A DNA stretch of 37,492 bases, taken from assembly GCA_003427395.1 (NCBI GenBank), contig BFEA01000668.1, positions 323,873-361,364 on the forward strand, written 5' to 3'. Source of the stretch: Chara braunii (lineage: Eukaryota > Streptophyta > Charophyceae > Charales > Characeae). Position numbers and translations under genes: made by a program. Below the pieces are notes generated by a model that searched no databases, was not told where the DNA came from, and saw only the letters and a list, made by a program, of their open reading frames with translations. Below, one piece after another: positions 21,200 to 31,440 of this stretch (within the stretch, counting starts at the first letter, position 1; every line of letters begins with the position of its first letter).

Positions 21200-21985
21200 A
21201 TGGCGATGAGACTTGCCCGGATGTCGCGACGACTCACGCAACCGCGGCCACCGACAGAATGTGGGGGCGGATGGGAGGTATCGCTCCCGGCAAGCTACAG
21301 GGTCCGAGGGATTGGTACCGAATGGAGAGCCGTGACCCTGGGAAGGGACCATGCGTTCATGATGGTGGAATATTTGAGGGATGGTATGAGGATTAATAGG
21401 GGGTCAGGGGACGATCTGTACATTGACCTCAGGGTGACGAGGACCGTATACCTGCCAGAGCTTGGGTGGCATATGTTAGGAACGGAGTTGGCACTAGGAC
21501 ATGGGTTGTTACCAATCTTTCAAAGGGCTACTAGGGTACTGAACCGAGTAGGCCAGGAAGTGCGAGGTAGGAGGAATGTGGGGTTGAGGACCCGGGTGGA
21601 AGTAGGAGGTTGGTGAGAGTTTAAGGCCCCAATGACAGGGCTGAGGTGCCAAGTCCCCCGCTTCATGGTGGACCTGGTATTTGGCAGCCTTGAGAGGGCT
21701 AGCGACCTAGTGGATTCGACCCTGGTCTGGATTCACCACTTTCGACCGCAGACAACAGGGATGTTTTACGACGTGTCGGTCACTCATGGACCGTTCTGGG
21801 GTAATCAGGCCTGGGAATTACTCGACCTGATTGAAATTTTGATATTCGGGTTGCCTGGCTTGGCGTTTGAGGAGTATGAACCAATAATCGTTAGGGAAAT
21901 AGAGATGGGAGAAAACTATCTTGCTGGGGTGGCCGACCTGTTCGAAGAACCGGATGAGCAAGGCAGGCCTGAGGGACCGGCATGA
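21200..21985 (+). pseudogene. Module D: fourth paralogue, one in-frame stop
   Basis: ATG 21200 follows a stop at 21191-21193, so the start is well supported. The frame runs 261 codons to TGA 21983-21985 with one internal TGA at 21614-21616. Blocks: WEVSLPAS; HAFMMVEYL; LGWHMLGTELALGHGLLP; GGW-stop-EFKAP, which matches GGWKEFKPP of module B across the stop; VPRFMVDLVFG; HGPFWGNQAWELL; and NYLAGVADLFEEPDE. It is closest to B in the GGW...EFK and GNxAWE blocks. The acidic end resembles A. It lies 670 bp upstream of gag on the same strand. Confidence 0.6.
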
Positions 21986-22657
21986 GAAAATGTGTCAGAA
22001 ATAAATAGGGAAATAAGGGACGGGAACTGAGATAAGAAGGCAGCTATCACCAAAAAAGGGGGGCCAGTGGTTGGAGTTTCGTCCGATCCGATAGCACGGC
22101 AAGAAGGAACTAGGAGAACCACCTGCACCAGAAAACTCTGGGGCATTTGGAGGTCGAAAAGCCAAAAGGGCCATCCTCGATAAGGAGGCCACTGGGCTCA
22201 AACACCACCCTAAGAGCCAAAGCGCGACAGTGACAAAATGCCAAGCAGCGGCAGCAAGTTGCCCGGCGGGAGGAAACCTGAAGGACGCCCTGGGACAGAA
22301 AAGTCAAAAGAGTCGGGCCGATTAAACGTAAGTCGCAAAAACATGGGAATAGGCGGATTTTAGGGCCGGGGCTAGGACAGTTATGAACAACTGGCCACTT
22401 TTTCGCAAAAAAAAATTTTCATGTGCAGGCTAGGTAAAGAAATAGCGACTGAGGAAGGGATCGATGACCAGCAGAGCGGAGGGAATCAGGGCACGAATGG
22501 GGATGGGGAACGAAACGAGGGATCAGCCAGGGATCGAGAGTCAGCCAAATTGGAAGGAACCCGAGAAGACGGAAAAAAACGCCTCAATTGGAGAAAGTTC
22601 GGGGAAAGCTGGGGGTAGCAAAAGGGGACCTCAGGAAAACAGGGAAGGGAAAATGAT
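21986..22657 (+). other. Leader region before gag
   Basis: No domain is seen. A small frame from ATG 22238 reaches a donor-like GTAAGT at 22328, and an acceptor-like TTTTCATGTGCAG ends at 22428, giving a possible 101-bp intron. The joined frame would stop at once, so this is weak. A purine run (AAAAAAGGGGGG) occurs near 22051. Confidence 0.3.
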
Positions 22658-22661
22658 ATGA
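22464..22661 (+). CDS. Small upstream ORF overlapping the gag start
   Basis: A 65-codon frame (ATG 22464 to TGA 22659-22661) encodes a hydrophilic peptide rich in E, K, G, N and S. Its TGA overlaps the gag ATG (22658-22660) as ATGA. This arrangement permits termination-reinitiation in some retroelements, but here it may be chance, or the peptide may be a frameshifted piece of the Gag N-terminus. Confidence 0.3.
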   Translation: MTSRAEGIRARMGMGNETRDQPGIESQPNWKEPEKTEKNASIGESSGKAGGSKRGPQENREGKMI

Positions 22662-24733
22662 GAACAAGCCCTCGGAACTCAGCAGGAGCCACCCCTAAAA
22701 AGACAAAAGTCTCGGATGCCAGTCGTAAATTGGCAGAGATAGAAAAGCAGACTGCATAATTTAATGCAAGGCTTATCGAGCAGATGATGGCCGAGGATGA
22801 GGAGGACCCCCAGGGCGCCGGGTCACGTGAGGGACGCAGGACCGGTCAGGACTAGGCCAGGTATGAGGGGAAGGATAATAGTCACAAAGGAACGCCTAGT
22901 AAGAAGGGGAAGGACAAGAACGACCTCCCGACGGAGGAGACGGAAAACGCTATGACCCCGCCTGCCATCGACAGCGGCACTAGTCGACTGCCAGCCACGC
23001 CGAAAGTAACAGGGGTGTGCGACGGACTCGGGAGCCTTAGGGAAAGGGTGCTAGGATGGTTTGACCCAGAAGGAACGCCGAAAACCAAGGAGAAGCAGAG
23101 GGAAAGCAAGGAAGGGGAAGGGACCAGTGCAGCTGGAGAAGCAGGTAGCTCCGAAGGTGGTCTCAAGAGGATAGTCACCACCCTCACCCGGGCACTAAAC
23201 AAGAACCAGGGATACCTCGCAGATGCAAAGAAGAAACTCACGTTCGACGGGGCAAACATTACGGAGTTCCTGATAGACTATGAGAACCTAGTAGCTTTAC
23301 TAAAATGGACGGAAGAGGAAAAGATGGAGCACCTAGGGCAGCACGTGTCGCTAAGCTTGGGAAGGGACATTATGGCCATCGTCGCGTCCAGTGGATCCTG
23401 GAAAGAAACCAGGAACGAGATGATGAGGAAATACCTGAAGGCAGAGAAAATGGCAAGAGAGGCCGAATTAGCTGCAGTCCAAAGGTAAGACTATGCAACT
23501 TATAACGATTTCCTAAGGGCCTTTACGTTAGTGGCTCTGCGAATTCCCGGGGTAACGGACCGCATAACGAGTAAATACTTCCTCAGGCAGTTCTCCGAGT
23601 TTGATAAGGATAAGATTTTGTCAACATACCAGCAGACCAGTAAGTTTGAGTACACGAGAGATGTGGACTTCAGCACCGTAACAGACCTTGCGGAAAAGAC
23701 AGTGGTCACTAAGACACTAGCCCTACTTAAGGAAGGGGAGGTCATAAATCTGACCGGGAAAACAGAAGATAAGGTTAAGAAAGGGATAGAAAGCTTGCAC
23801 GAGCGAGTGCATGGGGTTGACAGCAAGATGGAAAGAATGGAAAATGCGTTGTTAGTAATGCAGGCCCAAGTGTCCAGACCCGCCCTTCCGCCCCAAGAGG
23901 CCGTGGTCCCGGCAGCTGTAGCAAACCGAGGATTTGGCAGGAGGGACCCGGCCAACGAACAATGCAAGTATTGCACCATGATCAGGCATTTCGTACGGGC
24001 CTGTCCGAGACTCGATCACGATATCGAGCGGCAGAGGTGCAACAGGTCCCTCAAAGGCGAGATCCTCGGATCCAGGGGAGAGCATGTCAATTGGAACTCG
24101 CCAGGAGGGATGCGGCGAGCCGTCATCCTCCTAAATAACTTAGAGATAGCTGCCGTAAAAGCAGAGCCGATAGCCGAGATTATCTGGGACCAGCCAAGGG
24201 GACGAGGACCACGGGCCAATTTTATCCTAGAAGGCAATGGGCAGGATAGAGTAAATATCACTACCCGACGGGCTGGCGCGGAAAAGAAGCTCATTCGAGA
24301 CACAGTAATGGAAGAAGCCGTGGGGGCTAGTGCGGATCGGGAGGAAGCTGAGGCCGGGGAATAGGAGAAGGTCTATGGAAAAACGAGGGAAGAGGAACCG
24401 GTAGACAAAGCCACGACAGCAAAAAAGAAGTTCAGATACCAGATTCCGATTCTGACGCTGCCCGAATTAGATGACACACTGAGCAAGCTCCTGGGCACCA
24501 TGGTGTCAATATCCTTCCATACCATGCTGCAGGCAAGCCCGAGACTGCTCAAGGGCCTCAGGCAGCTATTGACGTGTAGACGTGTAGAAGTAGAGGAGGC
24601 TCCGGAACCACAGGAACAAGGACCCGAGGAGGCAGAGGCGCCACAAGGAGTTTCTAACCTCCAACGCATTCCAGGGGGCCTAGAAGACTTGGAAAAAGCC
24701 TTTGCCAATATTCGTCTGAGTCTGCCGGACTGA
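22658..24733 (+). pseudogene. gag: Ty3/gypsy gag with CCHC zinc knuckle, several in-frame stops
   Basis: A single frame from ATG 22658 is crossed by TAA (22757), TAG (22853), TAA (23486) and TAG (24362) and ends at TGA 24731-24733. The N-terminus is basic and hydrophilic. A Gag-like core follows (about 23220-23480: LTFDGANITEFLIDYENL, later DFLRAFTLVALRIPG across the third stop), then a helical region and a zinc knuckle C-x2-C-x4-H-x4-C (CKYCTMIRHFVRAC, nt 23963-24004) for RNA binding. The C-terminal part leads towards protease. That the frame is kept across four stops, with recognisable Gag sequence on both sides, shows decay by point substitutions rather than several genes. Gag would package element RNA in the cytoplasm. 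Confidence 0.8.
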
Positions 24734-25101
24734 GAAGGTGGCGAAGTAATGAGAGCACCGCCTGACATTAAACTTAGCTTCCACGCACTGGCTTCCACGC
24801 ACTGCCTGTAGGAAAACTTAAAGTCCAGGTCGGAACCCACCACACCGATGCATTAGTGGATGGCGGCGCAGAAATTACCCTCATACGACATGATTTTGCA
24901 ACGATCACGGGGTGCACAGTAAACAAGGAAGTAGCAGGGAGTATCAGGGGAGCAGGCGAAAAAATCCCCTTCACTGGGTATGTCACAAAATGCGCGGTTA
25001 GGGCAGGAATTCGAGAATCCATCTGGTCTTTCCAACGGATGACCGTCATGGAAGAAATGAACCATGACATAATCCTTGGGAGACCTTGGTGCGCCATGTA
25101 G
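24734..25101 (+). pseudogene. pol: Retroviral-type aspartic protease domain (decayed)
   Basis: After the TGA at 24731 the protein sequence continues (IKLSFHAL), is interrupted by a 14-bp tandem duplication (24777-24804) that shifts the frame, and resumes as VQVGTHHTDALVDGGAEITL. ALVDGGAE aligns with the catalytic L-[LVI]-D-[TS]-G-A motif, with Gly in place of Thr/Ser. About 70 residues later HDIILGRPW matches the conserved I-I-L-G segment of retrotransposon proteases. A stop at 25099 and a shift near 25095 separate it from the next part. The domain would normally cleave the Gag-Pol polyprotein. Confidence 0.7.
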
Positions 25102-27319
25102 AAATGATTGGCATGCACTTGCATGACGGCATGTACATGGTAGACATAAAGGATCCGGTGACAGGTCGCGGAGAACTCCTCCGACTCCTCGGAACTGGAG
25201 GGGACCCTCCCAAGGGTAAACTGGCAACCTGGTCGCCGACGTTTGAAGAAAGTGTCTGCAAAGGCGCAATCGTACGGATGGAAGGTATGAGAGAAAGAGT
25301 AGAAATCATGATCGAGGAAGTCTTTAGCAAGAAGGAGTGGATCAAGATGGTTCTACCCCTGAAGAAGAGGAGGCAAGAGGACGAGGCCCTGGAAGTTATG
25401 GTGGCAGAAAAAGAGTCGGAAGTCGAACGTGAGGCCAACCTGCCCAAGCCAAAGGAAGACCGGAACGAAACATCGAAGGTGGTGCTTGAAATCCCAGATT
25501 TGTTACAACTCGTTAAGGCCATCAGGTACCACAAAGTGGGTGTGGACCCCGCAGCGCTTGCTAGATTTGAGGATGGGGTCCGAAAGGGCTACTGTCTGAA
25601 TGGGAAGCTAGTCAGCATCCAGCCCCGCGTCTTGGAGGTAGCAAGGCCGATCCCGACCGTTCATTTTTTAGGAGAACGATCCCAGAGGGCAGTGTGCGAA
25701 AATACAAACCCGTAGGGAAGAAGGTCAAGCCGGTCTCGATCCTAGTAGAAACATGAAGGGAAGAGGCCATGGAAAAGGAAGATGAGATCCTACGGGTTAT
25801 AAGGGAGAGACGCGCAACGGAAGGTCATTGCATACCAGATGACGTAGCAGATACCATGAAAATAGGAGTGGAAGGGTTCCTAACACCGGAAGAAACTCAG
25901 TTGATAAGAAAGGCATGTCAGGAGTTTCATTTAGCTTCCGCCTTCAATGATCATCAGAAGGGGCGATTGGACGCAAAGTTGGTTCCCCCTGTCAGGATCC
26001 ACACCGTACAGCATGAGTGTTGGAATGATAAAGGGCCCGCCTATGAGTTTGGGATAGCTGCGGAGGTCACCGACCTCCTTAGAGCCAAGATAGATTCTTT
26101 CGTGGTTGAACCCACCACATCCCCCTACGTGAACAAGTGGTTCGTGTTCAGGAAGCCCAATAAGACGCTCAGGTGGATCCAGGACCTATAGAAACTCAAT
26201 TCGGTAACAATTAGGGATGCAAGCTCGGTTCCGTAGGCCGACTTGTTGGTAGAATCTCATGCGGGGCGGAACATTTACTCCCTGGTAGACTTGTACTCGG
26301 GATATGATCAGTTGCCGCTCGATGCGAGGGATAGACCGTACACTGCAATGCACACCCCCGTAGGACAGTTGCAGATGCAAGTGACCCCTATGGGTTTCAC
26401 AAATGCAGTAGCAGAGGCGCAGAGGAGGATGCTCGCCGTCACAGGGGATATGTTTCCAGAAAAGTGTGAGCCGTATATAGATGATAATCCCGTAAAAGGC
26501 GCAAGGTACAAGGACGAGACGGAGGTCGACCCGGGTGTGCGAAAATTTATCTGGGATCACCTACAGGATATCAAGGATCTCCTACAACGGTTCTTGCTCT
26601 ATAATATTACCGCAAGTGGGCCAAAGAGCATCCTGGCCGTCCCGGAGGTAACTATACCGGGATTTCGCTGTGAGGCCTATGGGAGGAGACCCGACCCAGC
26701 AAAGACAGATAAGATCTCTCAGTGGCCGACACACCTGCGTACCACGACGGAAGTACGAGCCTTCCTAGGGGTGGTTGGATTCTGGAGGATCTTCATCAAA
26801 GGGTTCGCAAAGATAGCAGAACCTATCCGCGCGATGATTAGGGAAAGTGGCACTATGGATTGGACCGAGGATATGGAAGAGGCAGCCCAGACCCTGAAAG
26901 ACATCCTGTCGTCCGATGAGGTTATCTTAGCAGCACCCTGCTTCAATGACGAAGTAGGACGGCCCTTCATCCTAGAGACAGATGGCGGCCCAATGGAAGT
27001 AGGAGGCGTATTGATAAAGAAAAGCGAGCAGGGCAAGGAAAGACCAATCAGATTCGAGAGTTGGACCTTAATTGCGGCAGAACGGCGGTACTCGCAGTTC
27101 AAGAAGGAGGTCTTAGCCATCCTATATTGCCTGAAGACCTTCCAGGACTATCTGTTCGGAAGGCGATTCATCTTAAGGATCGATCGCACCAATGTTGCCG
27201 GGGCACTGAAGAATTACAAGCCTATAGATCCGACCGTCGGCAAATGGATAGGCTTCATATGGCAGTTCGACTACAAGGTCGAGCGGATCGCAGGCTTCGA
27301 AACAGGGCGGATGGGTTGA
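25102..27319 (+). pseudogene. pol: Ty3/gypsy reverse transcriptase and RNase H (decayed)
   Basis: A linker (about 25102-25690) precedes a frame that starts near 25690 and runs to 27319, crossed by TGA (25754), TAG (26189) and TAG (26234). The RT shows FRKPNKTLRWIQDL, then LNSVTIRDA between the two TAGs, LVDLYSGYDQLPL, TAMHTP, TPMGFTNA and the catalytic YIDD (nt 26474-26485). The RT tail has DPAKTDKISQWP and RAFLGVVGFWRIF. RNase H has FILETDGG (normally TDAS), SWTLIAAERRYSQFKKEVLA (Lys where Y-x3-E is usual) and LRIDRTN. The end of RNase H (NRADGLSR) lies in another frame after a shift near 27290. RT copies element RNA into DNA using a tRNA primer. Confidence 0.85.
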
Positions 27320-28637
27320 GTAGGGTATGCATCACGCCGGAGGGAATAAAGGACGCGGAACCAATTGACGCCTTCCTAGATTACGAAGGGGGGGCCCTTG
27401 TTGTGGATAACGAAATGACCAACTCAACGCTTGATTCAGACCTTGGAAAAGGGCACGCCGCAGTAGTTGCAGAACTCAGGGAAGGACCACTCACCACGGT
27501 CAAGCGCAAAGAGGAAAAGGACTCATGGGGTGCAGCCGTAGGGCCCAAGGAGGAACTGATGGCAATGGCAGTAGAGGAGGGCGGGACGCCGTGATGAACC
27601 TAGCAGAAGCCTGGGCGCAAAGGGAGCGACAATATTTAGTTAACCAGAATCAAGAAGGGCAGGATGGCGATAAAAAAGGGCAGGAATTTTTCCTCATACA
27701 GATGTACGAGGGCATCTTCAGAGAAATCGGCCTGCTCCTGGTAGGCAACAAGCAGCCTAGGGAAGTCAGCCCCAAGGCGAGGGAGGAAGCAGAGAAGTAT
27801 GTTTTAAGAAACGGTCACCTGTTCAAAAGGGAGGAAGGGATGATGCCTAGGCGTGTCGTCTGTGGAAGGTCTAGGCAGTTGGACGTAATCCACGCAATGC
27901 ATGATGGGCCAGCTTGGGGTCACTGGTCGTCAAAGGGGACACTTGCAAAGATCGTGCCCCTGTATTTCTGGCCAGGAATGGCAGGCATGGTCGCAACGTA
28001 CTGTCAGACGTGTCTAATATGCCAAGAGAGGAGCTCCGGGCGAGTTAACGAGCCCCTTAGACCCACTCGGGTACTGGGACCCGGACACCTTGTTCACCTC
28101 GATCTTGCGGTTGTGCCCGTATCGACGGATGGGTTTAGATACATCCTGGATGCAAGGGATAATCTCAGTGGCTATGTAAAGGCCGTAACCCTCAAAAAGA
28201 AGACGGGGAAAGCAGTGGCCGATTGGGTGGAAGATTTCTACCTAAGACACCCCTTTGTGCGCAGGTTTATAGAAGACAATGAGACAAAATTCGTTGACCA
28301 GGAGGTGTTGAACAGGCTTAAGATATTGTGCGTACCAATCAAGATTACTGAGCCCTACCATTCTAAGGCAAATGCACCAGAAGAAAGGGGGCATCGGACC
28401 TTGAAAACCACAATCGCTAAGCTTGCAGCAGACAACTTGGGGAACTGGCCACGGTACCTTAAGCAGGCAGTCTTCTCTGAGAACATGACACCAAAGAGAA
28501 GGACGGGATGCATTCCAGCGGAGCTATGGTATGGAAGGGAGATTGACTTCCCAGTGGAGGCCCTCGTCCCTACCTGGAACAGGTTAGATGATAATTCGCA
28601 CTTGACCACGGAGGAGTTGATCACCGCACGCTGCTAG
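27320..28637 (+). pseudogene. pol: Ty3/gypsy integrase (zinc-binding and catalytic core)
   Basis: After an acidic linker in another frame (to 27594) with a shift near 27585, one open frame encodes integrase to TAG 28635-28637. In the frame numbered from 27525, the zinc-binding set is H126-x6-H133-x29-C163-x2-C166 (HDGPAWGH, CLIC) and the catalytic triad is D193 (HLDL), D251 (EDNETKF) and E287 (APEERGH), with 35 residues between the last two, the classic D,D-35-E spacing. The core is the longest uninterrupted part of pol. The enzyme would insert element DNA into the genome. Confidence 0.85.
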
Positions 28638-29009
28638 CAGGTCGCCAGGAATGAGGAGGCATTGGAGGAAGTAGTTAATCGTGTAACGGATAGCCGAATG
28701 AAGGACAAAGCAAGGTGGGACCAGGTCAAGAACATTCGGAAGGAGNCACTCCAGNTGGGGGAGAAAGTGCTAATTAGAANCTCGNCCCTTGAAAGCACAT
28801 GNNCTGGGCAGCTGGNAAANAGATTCAAAGAGCCTTACAGGATCGCTAAGCGGGTGGGACTGAATACGTTCGAACTTGAGGATCTTGATGGTACTAGCAT
28901 AAGAGGACCATTTCCGGGACAGAGACTGGTCAGATTTTTGAGCAGGGATCCGGTGGAACAATGGTTACAAGAAGCCCAGGATAGGGAAACTGGGGAATTG
29001 ACAACCTGA
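28638..29009 (+). pseudogene. pol: Integrase C-terminal (GPY/F-like) region
   Basis: The same frame continues after TAG 28635 to TGA 29007-29009. GEKVLIR is followed, after several Ns, by RFKEPYRIAKRVGLNTFELE, matching the pattern of the GPY/F module at the end of Ty3-type integrases (here EPY for GPY). No chromodomain is seen after it. The sequence ends with an acidic QEAQDRETGE segment. Confidence 0.7.
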
Positions 29010-29420
29010 AAGGCAGGAAGCTAGCTATAAGTCCTGGACCGACTCCCTGTGGAAGTGATCATGACCACAGGGATTGTTCGTTTGTGTGTCTTGCTTTTTG
29101 TGGAACGTGGGGAGATTGTCTGGGTTGGCTGTGACTGGGCTTGGGAGTACGGGACAATGTATTATAGTTTTTGTGGGGTAACGCTGGGGCCTGTCTATAC
29201 GAGGTATTTATGTGCTGGGATAATGTATTATAGTTTTTGTGGGGTGATGCTGTGGACTGCCTACATGGGGCGCCTATGTGCTGGGACAATGTGTCGAGGG
29301 TCTTAAGGGATAATGGGACTACCAACTATATGGGGGCAAGCAAGAGTTCTAGGGAAGCCTCTAAAGCTGCAAATGGGAGTGGAAGGGAATGCGTGTGTAT
29401 GAGGGGTTGCGCTAACGGTT
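29010..29420 (+). repeat. Spacer with 66-bp tandem repeat (29151-29300)
   Basis: Units start GGGACAATGT at 29151, GGGATAATGT at 29217 and GGGACAATGT at 29283, a 66-bp period with two full copies and a partial third. The period equals 22 codons, so the plus strand stays open (MYYSFCGV repeated), but no other coding sign exists. The rest of the spacer shows nothing. Confidence 0.8.
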
Positions 29421-30086
29421 ATGCATCAACAGGACCAGGCAAGGAGAAAACAACAAGAAAACAGCAAGATGGAGTTCGAAAATAAAAATGACGGCAACGC
29501 CATCAATAGGCCTACTGAGGGACAGTCGTCGAGAGAGGCTGGAGAATCAAGCTCCAGAAAAAGGAAATTGTATGTAGGGTTTGATCACAACCTGGTTGTG
29601 AACAGGGGGGGAAGAAAGCAAGGGACTAGGGGACCTTCACCACCAAGGGAGGGGGAGCCAATAGTCCTCCCCTCTGAAAGCGATAGCAGCAAGGAGGAAG
29701 AGAGGAACCCGGGGAAAAGGCTAAGGTTGGAGGAGGAGGAGTCCATCGAGGTCATAGACCTTAGTAGCGGGGAAGAAGAGGACGAAGTGACAACGCCCAC
29801 AAGGGAAGATCGGGGAAGAGAGGAGGACCCAGGGGAAGAAAAGGACCTATGGAAAAGAGAATTTGCGCCGACTTTCAACGATTGGTTCAATCAATGGTCC
29901 AGTATTTTGCGTTATCAGTGGGCAATGAAGGGCAAGGAAAAGTTGAGCAGGGGAGAAGACATATCCCCAACAACCTTCTTTTCAGAAGAAACGCTTCTTC
30001 ATCTACAGGCGATAAAGAGGCTAATGGAGCAAGAGATGGAGGACCGTGCAAGGACGGAGGCTCGGCGTAGGGCACCGGGGCAGTAA
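29421..30086 (+). CDS. Acidic protein with SUMO-interaction-like motifs, downstream of pol
   Basis: An intact 221-codon frame from ATG 29421 (second ATG 29469) to TAA. In order: a basic/polar N-terminus with a candidate nuclear signal SRKRKL (45-50), IVLPSESDSSKEEE (81-94), a second basic patch GKRLRL (98-103), IEVIDLSSGEEEDE (109-122), an acidic mid-region, and a C-terminal helical part (FNDWFNQWSSILRYQWAM, then a charged helix to the end). A hydrophobic I/V-x-I/V-I/V-D-L core followed by Ser and acidic residues is the usual form of a SUMO-interacting motif, and two such sites are present. This suggests a nuclear protein, but no family is recognised. It is the only open frame after gag in the region and follows pol by 411 bp on the same strand, so it may be a third gene of the element. 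Function is inferred only. Confidence 0.6.
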   Translation: MHQQDQARRKQQENSKMEFENKNDGNAINRPTEGQSSREAGESSSRKRKLYVGFDHNLVVNRGGRKQGTRGPSPPREGEPIVLPSESDSSKEEERNPGKRLRLEEEESIEVIDLSSGEEEDEVTTPTREDRGREEDPGEEKDLWKREFAPTFNDWFNQWSSILRYQWAMKGKEKLSRGEDISPTTFFSEETLLHLQAIKRLMEQEMEDRARTEARRRAPGQ

Positions 30087-31022
30087 AATGGGACAGCAGG
30101 CATGATGGGAATAGTTGGAAATTGGGGGGAGGGTTGGTTCCTGGGCAGGCACAACGACCATTTTGAGTTTCACACTTGAATTCTGTTAAATGGATTGAGA
30201 TGAGGCAACTTTTGACTAAGGACTGGGCAATGGGTGCTACTTCGTATGAGTCGTTGCTTCTTCAGGAAAAACACATAAGGATTAATGCACTTAGATATAA
30301 AATTGCAACTGGTTGCGTTCGCTAAGGGCAAGCAAGGGGAAAACAAGGGGGATCTAGATGAGACGAGTCTGTAATGTTGTCGTTGCATTCGAACTTTGTC
30401 TCCTCTTTTTTTTGGGAAGGACTGCAATGAAACTACTTTGTGGATTGAAGAAACTAGTAGGGGGGGGGGGGGGGCTGACCAGTGCTACTTTGTACGAGTA
30501 TTCGCTCCTTCCGGGAAATATGAGTTTTTTTTTATAGTAAGAAAGAAACTGGGGATGATCAATGTTGTCTTAAGGTCATTGGAAGAAACGTTGATGACGA
30601 GAGTTTTTCCTTTTATTTATGTGTCCATGATTGAATGAGTCTTTGCACAAGTCCTTGTAAGAGGTTAAGGGACCTATGGGTAAAGAGGCATGAAGGACCC
30701 TCTTCCCTAGGAGCCTAATCCAACCGGTTCCACGTCGCTCCAGAACTGCAAAATGCATGTGAGTCCAGAGGAAGAGAAAACATGGAAAGAGTCAGCACCC
30801 CCTGTAATGGTTGAACGGCCGGGTGGGCTAGTGCTGCTTGGGGATGCGATCTCCAACTCGAGCATTAGACACTAAGTCGGATGTACGAATGGATGTAAGA
30901 TTGGCAAATGGCATAAGGGAAAACGAAGAAGCATGCGTAAAAACCCAAGACGATGGCCGCCTTCCAACCCTGAGACGAGATAGGATCCGTGTCCTCGAGG
31001 CCCACCCCCTCGGGCGCTAACG
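30087..31022. other. No gene recognised; 15-G run
   Basis: A run of 15 G is at 30460-30474. The stretches around 30190-30285 and 30440-30530 share a degenerate pattern (GATTGA...GTGCTACTT...GAGT...TTC). No frame with a recognisable domain. Confidence 0.45.
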
Positions 31023-31176
31023 TTGAAATGGACAAGGATGGCCCTAACCAGGCTGTCCAATTGAAATGGATAAGGATAGTCCTAACCAGGCTGTCCGATT
31101 GCAATGGATAAGAATGACCCTAACTAGGCTGGTCGACTTGGAAATGGAAAGAACGACCCTAACCACGTTCTTCGGA
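31023..31176 (+). repeat. 38-bp tandem repeat
   Basis: Four units beginning TTGAAATGG at 31023, 31061, 31099 and 31138, each containing a CCTAAC(C/T)AGGCTG-like segment. The last unit is truncated and diverged. Confidence 0.85.
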
Positions 31177-31246
31177 ATGGCCCATGACAAGGGTCATTCT
31201 TTGGAATTGGCACTGGGGTCCCCTTGCATGGCTGCTTGAGATGCAT

Positions 31247-31440
31247 GACATTGGAAGAGTTGAGCCTTGGAAAAGACATTGGAAGAGTTGAGCCTTGGGA
31301 ACGACATTGGAAGAGATATTGGACTCACCCTTGGAAGAGGTATTGCATTGAGCATTGGACTGAGAATGAGCACCGGCATGAGATTGAGCATGGGAATGGG
31401 ACTGAGCATTGAAATTGGATTAAGTATTGGAAATTGCATT
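31247..31440 (+). repeat. 28-bp repeat decaying into TTGGA/ATGAGCAT words
   Basis: GACATTGGAAGAG occurs at 31247, 31275 and 31303 (28-bp period). The sequence then continues as degenerate ATTGG and GAGCATTGGA words to about 31440. Confidence 0.7.

Noticed and set aside
22238-22428. Spliced first exon joined to the gag leader
   Set aside because: Donor and acceptor strings fit, but the joined frame meets a stop two codons after the junction; kept only as a note in the leader feature.
19513-28637. Reassigned stop codons (TAG/TAA as Gln, as in some ulvophyte algae)
   Set aside because: TGA is affected as often as the others, frameshifts and a 14-bp duplication are also present, and the intact ORFs end normally at TGA and TAA. 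Decay explains all of this more simply.
29009-29010. Chromodomain after integrase
   Set aside because: The frame ends soon after the GPY/F-like region with no aromatic-cage-like motif.
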